Part shown: positions 8,428 through 16,171 of the stretch, in pieces
Layout of the letters: the number at the start of each line of letters is the position of its first letter
Numbering within the stretch: the first letter of the stretch is position 1
NCBI GenBank assembly: GCA_964512675.1
Contig: CAZEJR010000008.1
Location: 34,014-98,013, forward strand
Reading direction: 5' to 3'
Source of the DNA: A07HB70 sp964512675
GTDB lineage: Archaea > Halobacteriota > Halobacteria > Halobacteriales > Haloferacaceae
Length of the DNA: 64,000 bases
Program-made: the position numbers and the translations under genes
Notes under the pieces: model-generated
Databases searched by the model: none
What the model was told of the DNA's origin: nothing
What the model saw: only the letters and a program-made list of their open reading frames with translations

Positions 8428-8706
8428 TCAGTCCCGCAGGATCGTCACGTAGGCCGCGGCGGCCCGGACGAGGTCGTTCTTCGAGGCGTCGTCTGCCCCG
8501 TGGACCAGCACCCGACCGCGCGGCTCGTACTCCCGGGGGTGGGTCGTGTCGCGTTCGATCACGGCGTCGTAGCCGACCTGTCCGACCGCCGCCGCGATCT
8601 CGTCGACCGTCGGCTCCGCGACGGCGTCGTCCAGGGGCACACGTCTGCCCTCTGTGCGCGTGCGGTCCCGGTCGAGGTAGACCGGCCAGATGACGTTCTC
8701 GACCAT
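8428..8706 (-). CDS. srp19: signal recognition particle 19 kDa protein
   Basis: SRP19 binds 7S RNA and prepares it for SRP54 in co-translational targeting. The 92-aa protein begins MVENVIWPVYLD, the typical opening with a tryptophan and YLD motif. It continues with GRRVPLDDAV and ends in the basic and alpha-helical segment expected for archaeal SRP19. The ATG at 8706 fits family length. gar1 follows 3 nt downstream. Confidence 0.93.
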   Translation of the reverse strand: MVENVIWPVYLDRDRTRTEGRRVPLDDAVAEPTVDEIAAAVGQVGYDAVIERDTTHPREYEPRGRVLVHGADDASKNDLVRAAAAYVTILRD

Positions 8707-8737
8707 GACGGGTCTGCGTGGAGCGACGGGAATACCG

Positions 8738-8926
8738 TTACGCTCGCCCGTAGCGGTCGAACGGGTGGTCGCCGACGAGCGTGCAGACGGCGACGGAGCC
8801 GAGGACGACGAGCAGGCCGAACCGTCGGCTCGTACCGGCGTCCGCTGCCGTCGCCAGCCCGAGTGTCGCCGCCGGCTCGCGAGAGAGGACAGCCGAGCAC
8901 GCGAGGGGGCCGGCGCTGGCGCGCAC
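8738..8926 (-). CDS. possible small membrane protein, 62 aa
   Basis: Between srp19 and btuF a frame with strongly G/C-rich third positions runs from a GTG at 8926 to a TAA at 8738. The product has a helix RFGLLVVLGSVAVCTLVGD near the C-terminus, which could span the membrane, and ends HPFDRYGRA. I do not recognise a family. It could equally be non-coding sequence with high GC. The coding bias is the main support. Confidence 0.38.
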   Translation of the reverse strand: MRASAGPLACSAVLSREPAATLGLATAADAGTSRRFGLLVVLGSVAVCTLVGDHPFDRYGRA

Positions 8927-8948
8927 GCCACGCGAGCCGTGCGGGCGA

Positions 8949-10046
8949 TCACGGTCGCTGCCGTCTCCTGGACACGAGCAGTGTCGCGACGAGAGCAACT
9001 GCGGCTGCAACGACGCCGAAGCCGGGGGCGTCTGCGTCGGTCGCCGACGTCGGCGCGGGCGTCGTGACGGCCTGTGTCGTCCGCTCTGCCGTCTCCGTCG
9101 GGGGGTCGACCGCGTCCCGCGGAACGTAGGCGGCGTCCGCCGCCGCGTCCGGGTGGACGGCGAGGGCTATCGCCCGTGTCGCGCGGACGATGCTCCGCGG
9201 CGCGGGCTGGTTGAGCCAGTTCGCGTCGACCGTCACGGTCCGGTTCTCGCGGACTGCCGTCGTCTCCCGGTACGCCGGCTCGTCGGGGACGGCGACGCCG
9301 GGCGTCCGCAGGAGCCACTCGGGGTCTCGCTCCCGGACCACCTCCGGACTGATACGCTGGTAGCCCGTCAGGCCGGCGTCCGCGGCGACGTTCGAGAGCC
9401 CGGCGACCAACATGACGTCGTGGACGAACGTCCCGGATCCGACCGTGAACCCGCCGCCGAGGAGGTAGAGCGCCGGGACACGGGGGTCGTCCGCGACCGC
9501 CTCGCGGACGGCGTCGACGTTCTCGCGCATCCACGCGTTCGTCGTTCGGGCGCCCTCGCACTCGCCGACGAGACGGCCGGTCAGCGTCGTCGCCTCGGCG
9601 ACGCCCTCGACTGTCGCGGGCGTGCCGAGCGCGAAGACGGTGATGCCGGCGTCCCGGAGCGTCTCGACCGTCCCGTTCGACACGGTGCCGGGCGCGAGGA
9701 CGAGGTCGGGGCGCTGTCCGACGACGCGTTCGACGTCGACCCGTCCCTCGGCGGTCGGGACCGTCGCGAGGTCCGCCGTGCCGTCCAGGTACGACGCGAA
9801 CTCGGTGGTCGCCACCACCCGGTCGCGCGCGCCGACCGCCCAGAGCGTCTGTGCGGCGCTGGGGCTGAGTGTGACGACGCGTTCCGGCGGCGCCGACACC
9901 GTCACCTCGGTTCCGGTGGCGTCGGTGCGGGTGACGGGGAAGTCACACGCCCCGCCGCCGTGGCCGGCGGCGGCGGGCGTGACCGCGCCGAGGAGCGGTG
10001 CGGCGACGGTCAAGAGGACGAGCGACGTGGCGAGGGGTCGTGACAC
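8949..10046 (-). CDS. btuF: cobalamin ABC transporter substrate-binding protein, PGF-CTERM anchored
   Basis: This is the extracellular corrinoid-binding protein of a BtuCDF importer. It has an N-terminal signal peptide (residues 1 to about 26, a hydrophobic run ending AAA), a periplasmic-binding fold with PPERVVTLSPSAAQTLWAVGA and a second lobe, and a C-terminal PGF motif at residue 341 followed by a hydrophobic stretch and RRRQRP. PGF-CTERM tails are cut and lipid-linked by archaeosortase A, encoded at 26544-27500. btuC is divergent, 59 bp away. Confidence 0.9.
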   Translation of the reverse strand: MSRPLATSLVLLTVAAPLLGAVTPAAAGHGGGACDFPVTRTDATGTEVTVSAPPERVVTLSPSAAQTLWAVGARDRVVATTEFASYLDGTADLATVPTAEGRVDVERVVGQRPDLVLAPGTVSNGTVETLRDAGITVFALGTPATVEGVAEATTLTGRLVGECEGARTTNAWMRENVDAVREAVADDPRVPALYLLGGGFTVGSGTFVHDVMLVAGLSNVAADAGLTGYQRISPEVVRERDPEWLLRTPGVAVPDEPAYRETTAVRENRTVTVDANWLNQPAPRSIVRATRAIALAVHPDAAADAAYVPRDAVDPPTETAERTTQAVTTPAPTSATDADAPGFGVVAAAVALVATLLVSRRRQRP

Positions 10047-10105
10047 GGCTCACCCTGTGTGCTTCTCCAACAACTACTTACCTACCGCAAGGTCGGTTGC
10101 GACCG

Positions 10106-11116
10106 ATGGACGGTCGAACCGGCGCGTGGGTCGCCGGCCTCGCGGCGCTCCTCGTCGGCGTGGCGACGGTCAGTGCCGCCACCGGCCCGGTCGCGGTGCC
10201 GCCCGCGCAGGTGGCCGAGGTGGCGCTCGCGGCGCTACCGTGGGTCACCACGGACGCGCCGGCGGCCCACCGGACGATCGTCCTCAGGGTGCGCCTGCCC
10301 CGCATTGCCCTCGGCGCAGTCGTCGGGTTCGCACTCGCCGCCGCGGGGACGGTGATGCAGGGGTTCTTCCGCAACCCGATGGCGGACCCCTCAATCGTCG
10401 GCGTCTCGTCGGGAGCGGCTGTCGGGGCCGTCGCCGTCATCGTCACCGGCGCGACGCTCCCGTTCGGCCTCGGCCTGCCCGCGGCGGCGTTCGCGGGCGC
10501 GCTCCTCGCCGCGTTCGGTGTCTACCTGATCGCGAGCGAGGGCGGGCGAACGCCCGTGGCGACGCTGCTCCTCGCCGGCGTCGCCGTCCAGACGCTTCTC
10601 GGTGCCGTCGTCTCGTTCGCGCTTGTCCACGCCGGCGAGGGGATCCGCGAGGCGGTGTTCTGGCTGATGGGACACCTCCACGACAGCACGTGGGGGAAGG
10701 TCCGGCTGGTGACACTCGTCGCGGTCCCCTGTGTCCTCCTGTTGCTCCCGTTCGCGCGCGATCTCAACGCCCTGCTCCTCGGCGAGGCGGACGCACAGGC
10801 CGTCGGCGTCGAGGTAGAGCGCACCCGGCGGCTGCTGCTCGCGACGGCGAGTGTCGTCACCGCCGCCGCCGTCGCCGTCGCGGGCGTCGTCGGCTTCGTC
10901 GGTCTCGTCGTCCCGCACGTGATGCGGCTCCTGGTCGGACCGGACCACCGCATCCTCCTCCCGACGAGCGCGGTCGCGGGCGCCGTCTTCCTCGTCGCCG
11001 CCGACACCGTCGCGCGCGTCGGCGCGGCAGAACTCCCGGTCGGTATCGTCACTGCTGCCGTCGGCGCACCGTTCTTTCTCTACCTGCTCCGCACTCGGGA
11101 GGTGCGAACGGCGTGA
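10106..11116 (+). CDS. btuC: cobalamin ABC transporter permease
   Basis: An ABC permease of the FecCD/BtuC type, 336 aa with about ten membrane spans. Family signatures are LRLPRIALGAVVGF-type sequence near residue 65, NPMADPSIVGVSSGAA after it, and GFVGLVVPHVMRLLVGPDHR near the end. The ATG at 10106 is preceded by ACTTACC about 27 nt upstream, a plausible TATA element. The stop overlaps the GTG of btuD, so the two are probably coupled. Confidence 0.93.
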   Translation: MDGRTGAWVAGLAALLVGVATVSAATGPVAVPPAQVAEVALAALPWVTTDAPAAHRTIVLRVRLPRIALGAVVGFALAAAGTVMQGFFRNPMADPSIVGVSSGAAVGAVAVIVTGATLPFGLGLPAAAFAGALLAAFGVYLIASEGGRTPVATLLLAGVAVQTLLGAVVSFALVHAGEGIREAVFWLMGHLHDSTWGKVRLVTLVAVPCVLLLLPFARDLNALLLGEADAQAVGVEVERTRRLLLATASVVTAAAVAVAGVVGFVGLVVPHVMRLLVGPDHRILLPTSAVAGAVFLVAADTVARVGAAELPVGIVTAAVGAPFFLYLLRTREVRTA

Positions 11117-12420
11117 CCGGCCTCGTCGCGTCGGATCTCGTCGTCGACCGGAGAGACCGGCGCGTCCTCGACGGCGTCTCGTTTCGCGCCCGGTCGGGCG
11201 AGGTCGTCGGTCTCGTCGGCCCGAACGGAGCGGGCAAGACGACACTCCTGCGGGCGTGTAACGGGTCGCTCGCGCCGACGTCGGGAACCGTCACGATCGA
11301 CGGCGACCGGGTCGGAGAGCTGTCGGCACGCGAGACGGCCCGCCGGGTCGCGACGGTGCCACAGGAGCCGTCGCTCGGCTTCGACTTTCCCGTCCGCGAG
11401 GCCGTCGCGATCGGACGGACGGCCCACGTTCCGCGGTTCGGTCGCCGCGGGTCGGACGACCGCGCGGCGGTCGACCGGGCGCTCGACCGCGCCGCGGCGA
11501 CGGGGCTCGCCGACCGACCGGTGACCGAACTCAGCGGCGGCGAGCGCGCGCGGGTCTCGCTCGCCCGGGCGCTGACACAGGCGGCGCCCGTCCTCCTCCT
11601 CGACGAGCCGACGGCGAATCTCGACGTCGGGCACCAGGTCCGGACGCTCTCGCTCGTCCGCGGCCTCGCCGGCGAGGGGGGACGCGCCGTCGTCGCGGCG
11701 GTCCACGACCTCGACCTCGCCGCGCGGTTCTGCGACCGCCTCGTCCTCCTCGCCGACGGGGTGGTCCGCGCCACGGGCGACCCGGCAGACGTCCTCGTGC
11801 CCGACGCCCTCACCGACGCGTTCGGGGTCCGGACCCGCGTGGACGTCGACGAGGCGACCGGACGTCCGCGGGTGACGGCGCTCCCGGACGGCCCCGAAGC
11901 GGGGCGCTCCCGGGCGCGTTCGTCCGCCGGCGCGCCGTCGACGGGGCGGGTCCACGTCGTCGGGGGCGACGGGCGTGCGGCGCGGCACCTCCGGACGCTG
12001 GCCGAGGCCGGCCACGACGTGAGCGTCGGCCCCGTCTCGGCGGTGGACCCGGACGCCCGCGTCGCGTCGGGCCTGACCCGCGACCGCGTCGTCGTCCCGC
12101 CACACGGCGACGTGACCGGCGACGACGCCGACCGGGTCCGGACACTCGCCGCCACGGCCGACGTCGTCGTCGTCCCAGACGTGCCGGTGTCGCCGGGGAT
12201 CCGCGGGACGCTCGCCGACCTCGCCGACCTCGCGGGCGTGTCGACGCCGCTTCTCGTCGTCGACGACCGGCCGCTCCCGGATCGTAACTACGCCGGCGCG
12301 GCGGGACGACAGACGTGGACACGCCTGACCGACACCGGACGGGTCGTGCCGGCGGCAGCCGTCGCCGGCGCGGTCCAGAGTGCGCTCGGTGAGCGGCCCG
12401 GGCAGAGCGACACGCACTAG
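11113..12420 (+). CDS. btuD: cobalamin ABC transporter ATP-binding protein with C-terminal extension
   Basis: The ATPase subunit of the corrinoid importer. Walker A is GPNGAGKTT near residue 37, the signature is LSGGERARVSLARAL, Walker B is PVLLLDEPTANLD, and the H-loop is AAVHDLDLA. After the ATPase part (about 1-260) comes a Ser/Ala-rich linker and then about 150 residues with Rossmann-like strands (RVHVVGGDGRAARHL, ADVVVVPDVPVS, TPLLVVDDRPL). The total of 435 aa is well above a plain 250-260 aa BtuD. The start is the GTG at 11113, overlapping the btuC stop by 4 nt. Confidence 0.9.
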   Translation: MTGLVASDLVVDRRDRRVLDGVSFRARSGEVVGLVGPNGAGKTTLLRACNGSLAPTSGTVTIDGDRVGELSARETARRVATVPQEPSLGFDFPVREAVAIGRTAHVPRFGRRGSDDRAAVDRALDRAAATGLADRPVTELSGGERARVSLARALTQAAPVLLLDEPTANLDVGHQVRTLSLVRGLAGEGGRAVVAAVHDLDLAARFCDRLVLLADGVVRATGDPADVLVPDALTDAFGVRTRVDVDEATGRPRVTALPDGPEAGRSRARSSAGAPSTGRVHVVGGDGRAARHLRTLAEAGHDVSVGPVSAVDPDARVASGLTRDRVVVPPHGDVTGDDADRVRTLAATADVVVVPDVPVSPGIRGTLADLADLAGVSTPLLVVDDRPLPDRNYAGAAGRQTWTRLTDTGRVVPAAAVAGAVQSALGERPGQSDTH

Positions 12421-12443
12421 TCCGTAGCGCGCCCACGGTCTGT

Positions 12444-13427
12444 ATGGAGCGACCCTGCGTCCGTGTCGCCCGGACGGAGGGCGAGGCGACCCGGTCACGC
12501 CTCGCCGAGACCGACCTCCTCGACAGGCGATACCGCATCGACGTCGCCGACGGCGACCTCTACCTGCCCGTCGAGGACCCGACGGCGGTCCCGGACGACC
12601 TCGCGGTCGTCGACCACCGGGTCGAGGCGCGCGAGCGACAGACGACACCGGCGGACGTCCTCGGGTGGGAGCCGACCTACGAGCGCGTCGGGAGCGTGGT
12701 CGTCCTCGACGAGGACGACCCGGACCGCGCCAGCGAGGCGGCGGCGGCGGTGATGGACTCCGACCTCCCCTGCGAGACGGTCGTCGCCCGTGCGTCGAAG
12801 GTGGCGGGTGAGTTCCGGGTCCGGGAGTTCGACGTGCTCGCGGGGACCGACACCGAGACGTGCCACCGCGAGTACGGCCACGAGTTCCGCCTCGACATCG
12901 CCGCAGTGTACTTCTCCCCACGGCTGGCGACGGAGCGTCACCGGGTCGCCGAGCAGACAGTCGAGGACGACCGTGTCGTCGACATGTTCGCCGGTGTCGG
13001 GCCGTTCGCGGTGCCGATGGCCGCACGGGGCGCAGACGTCCTCGCCGTCGACAAGAACCCCGTCGCAGCCCGGTACTGCCGGGAGAACGTCCGCCGGAAC
13101 GGCGTGGCCGACCGCGTCGAGGTCCGGGCGGCGGACGTCCGCGACGTCGCCGCCGACGCGTCCGGCGGCGCCAGCCGGATCGTGATGAACCTCCCGCACT
13201 CCGCAGCCGGGTTTCTGCCGAGCGCCGTCGCGTTCGCCGGCGACGACTGTCTGGTCCACTACTACGACATCCAGGCCGAAGACGACCCGTTCGGGCCGGC
13301 ACGCCGTGCCGCCGAGGCGGCTGTCGAGGGGACAGCGTACGGGGTCTCCGTCGACGACGAGCGGGTGGTCCGGTCGTACGCGCCCCACGAACTGAACGTG
13401 CGGGTGGACCTACGGCTGCGGCGGTAG
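12444..13427 (+). CDS. trm5: tRNA (guanine37-N1)-methyltransferase, Trm5-type
   Basis: A SAM-dependent Rossmann methyltransferase of the Trm5/Tyw2 family that methylates G37 of tRNA. The SAM-binding motif is VVDMFAGVGPFAVPMA, followed by VLAVDKNPVAARYCRENV, and the family motif IVMNLPHSA stands where the catalytic site is expected. The N-terminal 150 residues contain the D1/D2-like region that recognises tRNA. The length of 327 aa suits archaeal Trm5. Distinguishing Trm5 from a Taw2-like wyosine enzyme needs a phylogeny. It lies just upstream of tRNA-Thr. Confidence 0.85.
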   Translation: MERPCVRVARTEGEATRSRLAETDLLDRRYRIDVADGDLYLPVEDPTAVPDDLAVVDHRVEARERQTTPADVLGWEPTYERVGSVVVLDEDDPDRASEAAAAVMDSDLPCETVVARASKVAGEFRVREFDVLAGTDTETCHREYGHEFRLDIAAVYFSPRLATERHRVAEQTVEDDRVVDMFAGVGPFAVPMAARGADVLAVDKNPVAARYCRENVRRNGVADRVEVRAADVRDVAADASGGASRIVMNLPHSAAGFLPSAVAFAGDDCLVHYYDIQAEDDPFGPARRAAEAAVEGTAYGVSVDDERVVRSYAPHELNVRVDLRLRR

Positions 13428-13481
13428 ACACGACGGCCGAGTCGGAACGCTTTTTCGCCCGACAGCGATACGGTCTGACGT

Positions 13482-13554
13482 GCCGGTGTAGCTCAGCTGG
13501 CAGAGCGATTCCTTCGTAAGGAATAGGCCGAGGGTTCAAATCCCTCCACCGGCT
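13482..13554 (+). tRNA. tRNA-Thr (anticodon CGT)
   Basis: A complete 73-nt cloverleaf can be drawn: 7-bp acceptor GCCGGTG with CACCGGC, D-arm GCTC...GAGC, anticodon stem ATTCC/GGAAT around loop TTCGTAA, and T-arm GAGGG TTCAAAT CCCTC. The anticodon is CGT, read as Thr. No CCA is encoded. The 3' end served as integration target for the element that follows. Confidence 0.96.
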
Positions 13555-13555
13555 T
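13535..13555 (+). repeat. left attachment-site-like repeat (tRNA-Thr 3' end)
   Basis: The 21 bases covering the T-loop and the 3' acceptor strand of tRNA-Thr recur at 15935-15955 with 18 identities. The left copy is intact and keeps the tRNA functional, as is usual for tRNA-targeting integrases. Confidence 0.55.
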
Positions 13556-13597
13556 TCGATCATACGTTCAAGTTCCTGTGGCTGCTTAGAGACACGT

Positions 13598-14854
13598 GTG
13601 TTCGAACAGGACGCGCGCCTCGACGCCCTCCACGACCGCATCGAGGACTCCGATGTCCTCACCCCCGAGGATAAACATCTGCTCTTCCGGTTCTCCGACG
13701 AGACGGGGGTCGACAACTACTCAGCCGCTCGCCGGGTCAAACTCCTCCAGCACTGCACGTTGCTGGCCGGCGACTCCCGGAAGTACGACCCCGAGGACCT
13801 GCCGGAGCCGAGCATCGCCGACATCGTCGGCGAGAGCGACGAGGCCAAACAGAAGGCGAAACGGTACGTCAGCTGGATCAACCGCAACTACGACAGCGAG
13901 GAGAGCAAGCGCGACCACCGCGTCGCGCTCCGGATGCTCGGTGGCCACGTGAGACGGCGACTACGGGGAGGAGAAACCGTCGAGCGTTGAGTGGATCTCC
14001 GCAGAACTCCCGGCCAACTACGACGCCAAACCGGACCCGACGAAGACGTGGGAGTGGGACGACCACATCCGGCCGACGCTGGACCACGCGGCCAACGCTC
14101 GCAACAGGGCCGCCATCGCCGTCTGCTGGGACGCCGGCCCTCGCTCGGGCGAGTTCCAGGCGCTTACCGTCGGCGACGTGAGAGACCACGAGTACGGGAT
14201 GGAGATCAGCGTCGACGGCAAACAGGGCCAGCGGTCGGTCACCCTCGTCCCGTCGGTGCCGTACCTCCGGCGCTGCTGGAGGTCCACCCGCGCCGGGACG
14301 ACCCCGACGCGCCGCTGTGGGGCAAGCTCAGCGACGGCAGCGAGATGAGCTACAACGCGAAGCCGAAGATGCTCCGCGACCCAGCGGACAAGGCGGCCAA
14401 GAACGGGGAGCTCCGGAAGCCATCGAAGATGATGTTCACCAACCTGCGGAAGTCTTCGGCGAGTTACTTGGCGCGGAACAACGTCTCGCAACACCATCTT
14501 GAGCGCCACCGTGGCTGGGAGCAGAACAGCGAACAGGCCACCCGCTACATCGGCACGTTCGCGGAGGACACCGCTCGAGAGGTGGCACGGGCGCACGGTG
14601 TCGACGTCTCCGAGGACGAGATCGATCCAGTGGGTCCCATCGACTGTCCTCGGTGCCAGCGGGAGACGCCACGCGACGAGGCGCAGTGCATGTGGTGCGG
14701 GCAGGTGTTGAGCAAGAAGGGCGTCGAGAAGGTCGAAGCGCGGCACGACCGGCTGTTCGAATCGGCCTTGGAGGCCGAGGGTGAGATGAAGGAACATCTG
14801 GAGAACACCCAGGAGCGGCTGGACGAACTGCGGGCGCTGGGGATCGAAGTGTAG
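13598..14854 (+). pseudogene. tyrosine recombinase/integrase broken by two frameshifts
   Basis: Three consecutive frames together encode one integrase of about 418 aa. The N-terminal SAM-like core-binding part runs from the GTG at 13598 to about 13950. The sequence then continues in another frame (DGDYGEEKPSSVEWIS onward) to about 14275, and returns to the first frame for LEVHPRRDD to the stop at 14854. Remaining catalytic features are the first Arg in AGPRSGEFQALT, an Arg in NLRKSSASYLA where the usual HxxR His is Asn, HRGW, and the nucleophile Tyr in TRYIGTF. A zinc ribbon (CPRC...CMWC) follows. It starts 44 nt after tRNA-Thr. The frameshifts make it probably inactive unless they are sequencing errors. 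Confidence 0.85.
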
Positions 14855-14906
14855 CTGACACCGTTCCCCCGAATGTCGATGACATTAGAAAATCCGAGCA
14901 CGTCAT

Positions 14907-14940
14907 CGGTCACGATGTGTGAACAGTCACACCGTGACCG
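14907..14940. repeat. 34-bp interrupted inverted repeat
   Basis: Outer arms CGGTCAC (14907-14913) and GTGACCG (14934-14940) and inner arms GTGTGA (14917-14922) and TCACAC (14927-14932) are each perfectly complementary, with a 4-nt centre ACAG. The RNA could form a strong hairpin, or the DNA could be a protein-binding site. It lies 53 nt after the integrase stop. Confidence 0.7.
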
Positions 14941-15152
14941 ACCGGCGTTCCGGGACTCGGACCCCTCGTCCGGCTGGCAGCCGCCACTCGCATCCCGGCG
15001 GTCGAAGCCACGAACGACCGATCCCCGGGAGACAGCTCGGCGTGTTCCCGAACGTGACTCCCGTGGACGTGCCGCGGAGGAACGCACGAGGAAAGCCACA
15101 ACACGGCAGCGCCGCCCGGCTCGGTACGTGTCGGCGACAGGTTCACCTGGGT

Positions 15153-15169
15153 GTATACACGACGTATAC
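15153..15169. promoter_or_regulatory. paired GTATAC palindromes, candidate VapB operator
   Basis: GTATAC occurs at 15153-15158 and 15164-15169, starting 11 bp apart, about one helical turn. The second copy ends 2 nt before the vapB GTG at 15172. Ribbon-helix-helix antitoxins typically bind such spaced palindromes and repress their own operon. Confidence 0.55.
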
Positions 15170-15171
15170 TC

Positions 15172-15366
15172 GTGAGCACCACCATCCGGGTCGACGACGC
15201 GACGAAGGAGAAACTCGAGCGACTGAAACGAGACGACGAGACATGGACCGAGTTCCTGAGCCGACTCGTCGACGACGAGGACCCCGTCGATACGGGCTCG
15301 TGGTCCCCCGAACAGGCGGCACAGGCGCGCGAGCAACTCGAACGGTCGCGGGAGAGCTTCGAGTGA
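15172..15366 (+). CDS. vapB: antitoxin VapB-like, ribbon-helix-helix, 64 aa
   Basis: The product begins with a ribbon-helix-helix pattern, STTIRVDDATKEKLERLK, with a strand followed by two helices. It then has an acidic tail (WSPEQAAQAREQLERSRESFE) suited to wrapping a PIN toxin. The GTG at 15172 is preferred over an upstream start at 15151 because the upstream part is the GTATAC operator. The stop overlaps the vapC GTG (GTGA). It probably neutralises VapC and represses the operon. Confidence 0.82.
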   Translation: MSTTIRVDDATKEKLERLKRDDETWTEFLSRLVDDEDPVDTGSWSPEQAAQAREQLERSRESFE

Positions 15367-15758
15367 CGTTCCTCGACACGTCGGTGATCATCGACATGCT
15401 CGATCCGAGCGTCGACGGCGTCGAAGCGGCCGCAGAGCACCACGGGCGGCCGTTTCTCACCTCGTCGATCTGCGTCTTCGAGGTGCTGAACGGTGTTCTC
15501 GGCAGCGGGTCGACAGATGTCGTCGCCGAGCGCAACCGGTTCGGCGGCGTGCGGGCTCTCGAGTTCAACGACCGCCTCGCTCTCGAGGCCGCCCGACTCC
15601 AGGACGAGCTCGTAAGCGACGGCGACAGGCTGGCGGCCCGTGACGCGATAATCGCCGCGACGGCCCGGTCGACGGGCGACCACCTCCTCGTCGCCGACAC
15701 CGACTTTCGGACCAGCCTGCTCGAGTCACGGATGGACGTGACCAACCTCACCGACTGA
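15363..15758 (+). CDS. vapC: PIN-domain toxin VapC, 131 aa
   Basis: A type II toxin, probably a Mg2+-dependent endoribonuclease. PIN-domain acidic residues are visible in order: FLDTSVIIDML (first Asp), VFEVLNG (Glu), LAARDAIIAATA (Asp), and LLVADTDF (Asp). The length is that of the family. It overlaps vapB by 4 nt and belongs to the element remnant after tRNA-Thr, where the pair may have stabilised the element. The RNA target cannot be told from sequence. Confidence 0.88.
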   Translation: MTFLDTSVIIDMLDPSVDGVEAAAEHHGRPFLTSSICVFEVLNGVLGSGSTDVVAERNRFGGVRALEFNDRLALEAARLQDELVSDGDRLAARDAIIAATARSTGDHLLVADTDFRTSLLESRMDVTNLTD

Positions 15759-15934
15759 CAGGGTACGGATCGTGTGGCTCCGGTGTCTCGAAGGCATCGG
15801 GCGTCCTCGAGAACCCGACCGAATCCGAGAGATTAGCGGGCTCGTCGGTCGGGCGAGCAACCGCTCGTTCCGTCGACCCGGAAGCGATCCCCGACTGGAC
15901 CCGTTCCATCGACCGCCGGCATCTGAACCTCTAC

Positions 15935-15955
15935 TTCAGCTCCCTCTACCGGCTT
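15935..15955 (+). repeat. right attachment-site-like repeat, degenerate
   Basis: TTCAGCTCCCTCTACCGGCTT matches the tRNA-Thr 3' segment at 13535-13555 at 18 of 21 positions in the same orientation, exactly 2400 bp away. It would mark the far end of the integrated element. Confidence 0.5.
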
Positions 15956-16142
15956 CACGCCGCGGACCAGAGGATCGTCGGCACCACGGATCGTTCGCGC
16001 GCCGGGGGCCACGCTCCGGCGCCTCGAGGCCGGCTGCGCTGTCTGTCGTGTCCTCGGGACCGTGCGCCGCGACGACGACACCGCGGTCCGGTGGATTCGA
16101 GTGACGTGTCCCACCGACTGCCGGTCGAGGGGGTCCAAACGG

Positions 16143-16149
16143 CTTATTA
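16143..16149 (+). promoter_or_regulatory. TATA-like element of the KaiC-LOV operon
   Basis: CTTATTA lies 23-29 nt upstream of the ATG at 16172, preceded by CCAAAC, which resembles a BRE. The spacing fits a leaderless haloarchaeal transcript. Confidence 0.5.
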
Positions 16150-16171
16150 CCACCGCGCGGCAGAACGAAAT

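Larger units (their letters stand above)
14855..15171. other. non-coding stretch between integrase remnant and vapB
   Basis: I see no convincing gene here. It contains the inverted repeat at 14907-14940 and, at its end, the paired GTATAC boxes just before vapB. Its first 60 bases are more A/T-rich than the surroundings. Confidence 0.6.
15759..16171. other. non-coding stretch with degenerate att site and KaiC promoter
   Basis: No convincing gene is seen. At 15935-15955 is the imperfect copy of the tRNA-Thr 3' end. At 16143-16149 is a TATA-like element of the downstream operon. The rest may be decayed element or ancestral intergenic DNA. Confidence 0.55.

Noticed and set aside
10047..10105. 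Cobalamin riboswitch upstream of btuCD
   Set aside because: The 59-bp gap is too short for a B12 box structure, and a TATA-like element fits a leaderless start.
11080..13716. Open frame of 878 codons opposite btuD, trm5 and tRNA-Thr
   Set aside because: It crosses a tRNA gene and two conserved genes and has the Arg/Pro-rich composition of a shadow frame.
15775..16104. Open frame of 110 codons between vapC and the KaiC-like gene
   Set aside because: Its composition is Arg/Pro/Ser-rich and third positions lack the local bias. It contains the att-like repeat, so I treat it as non-coding or decayed sequence.
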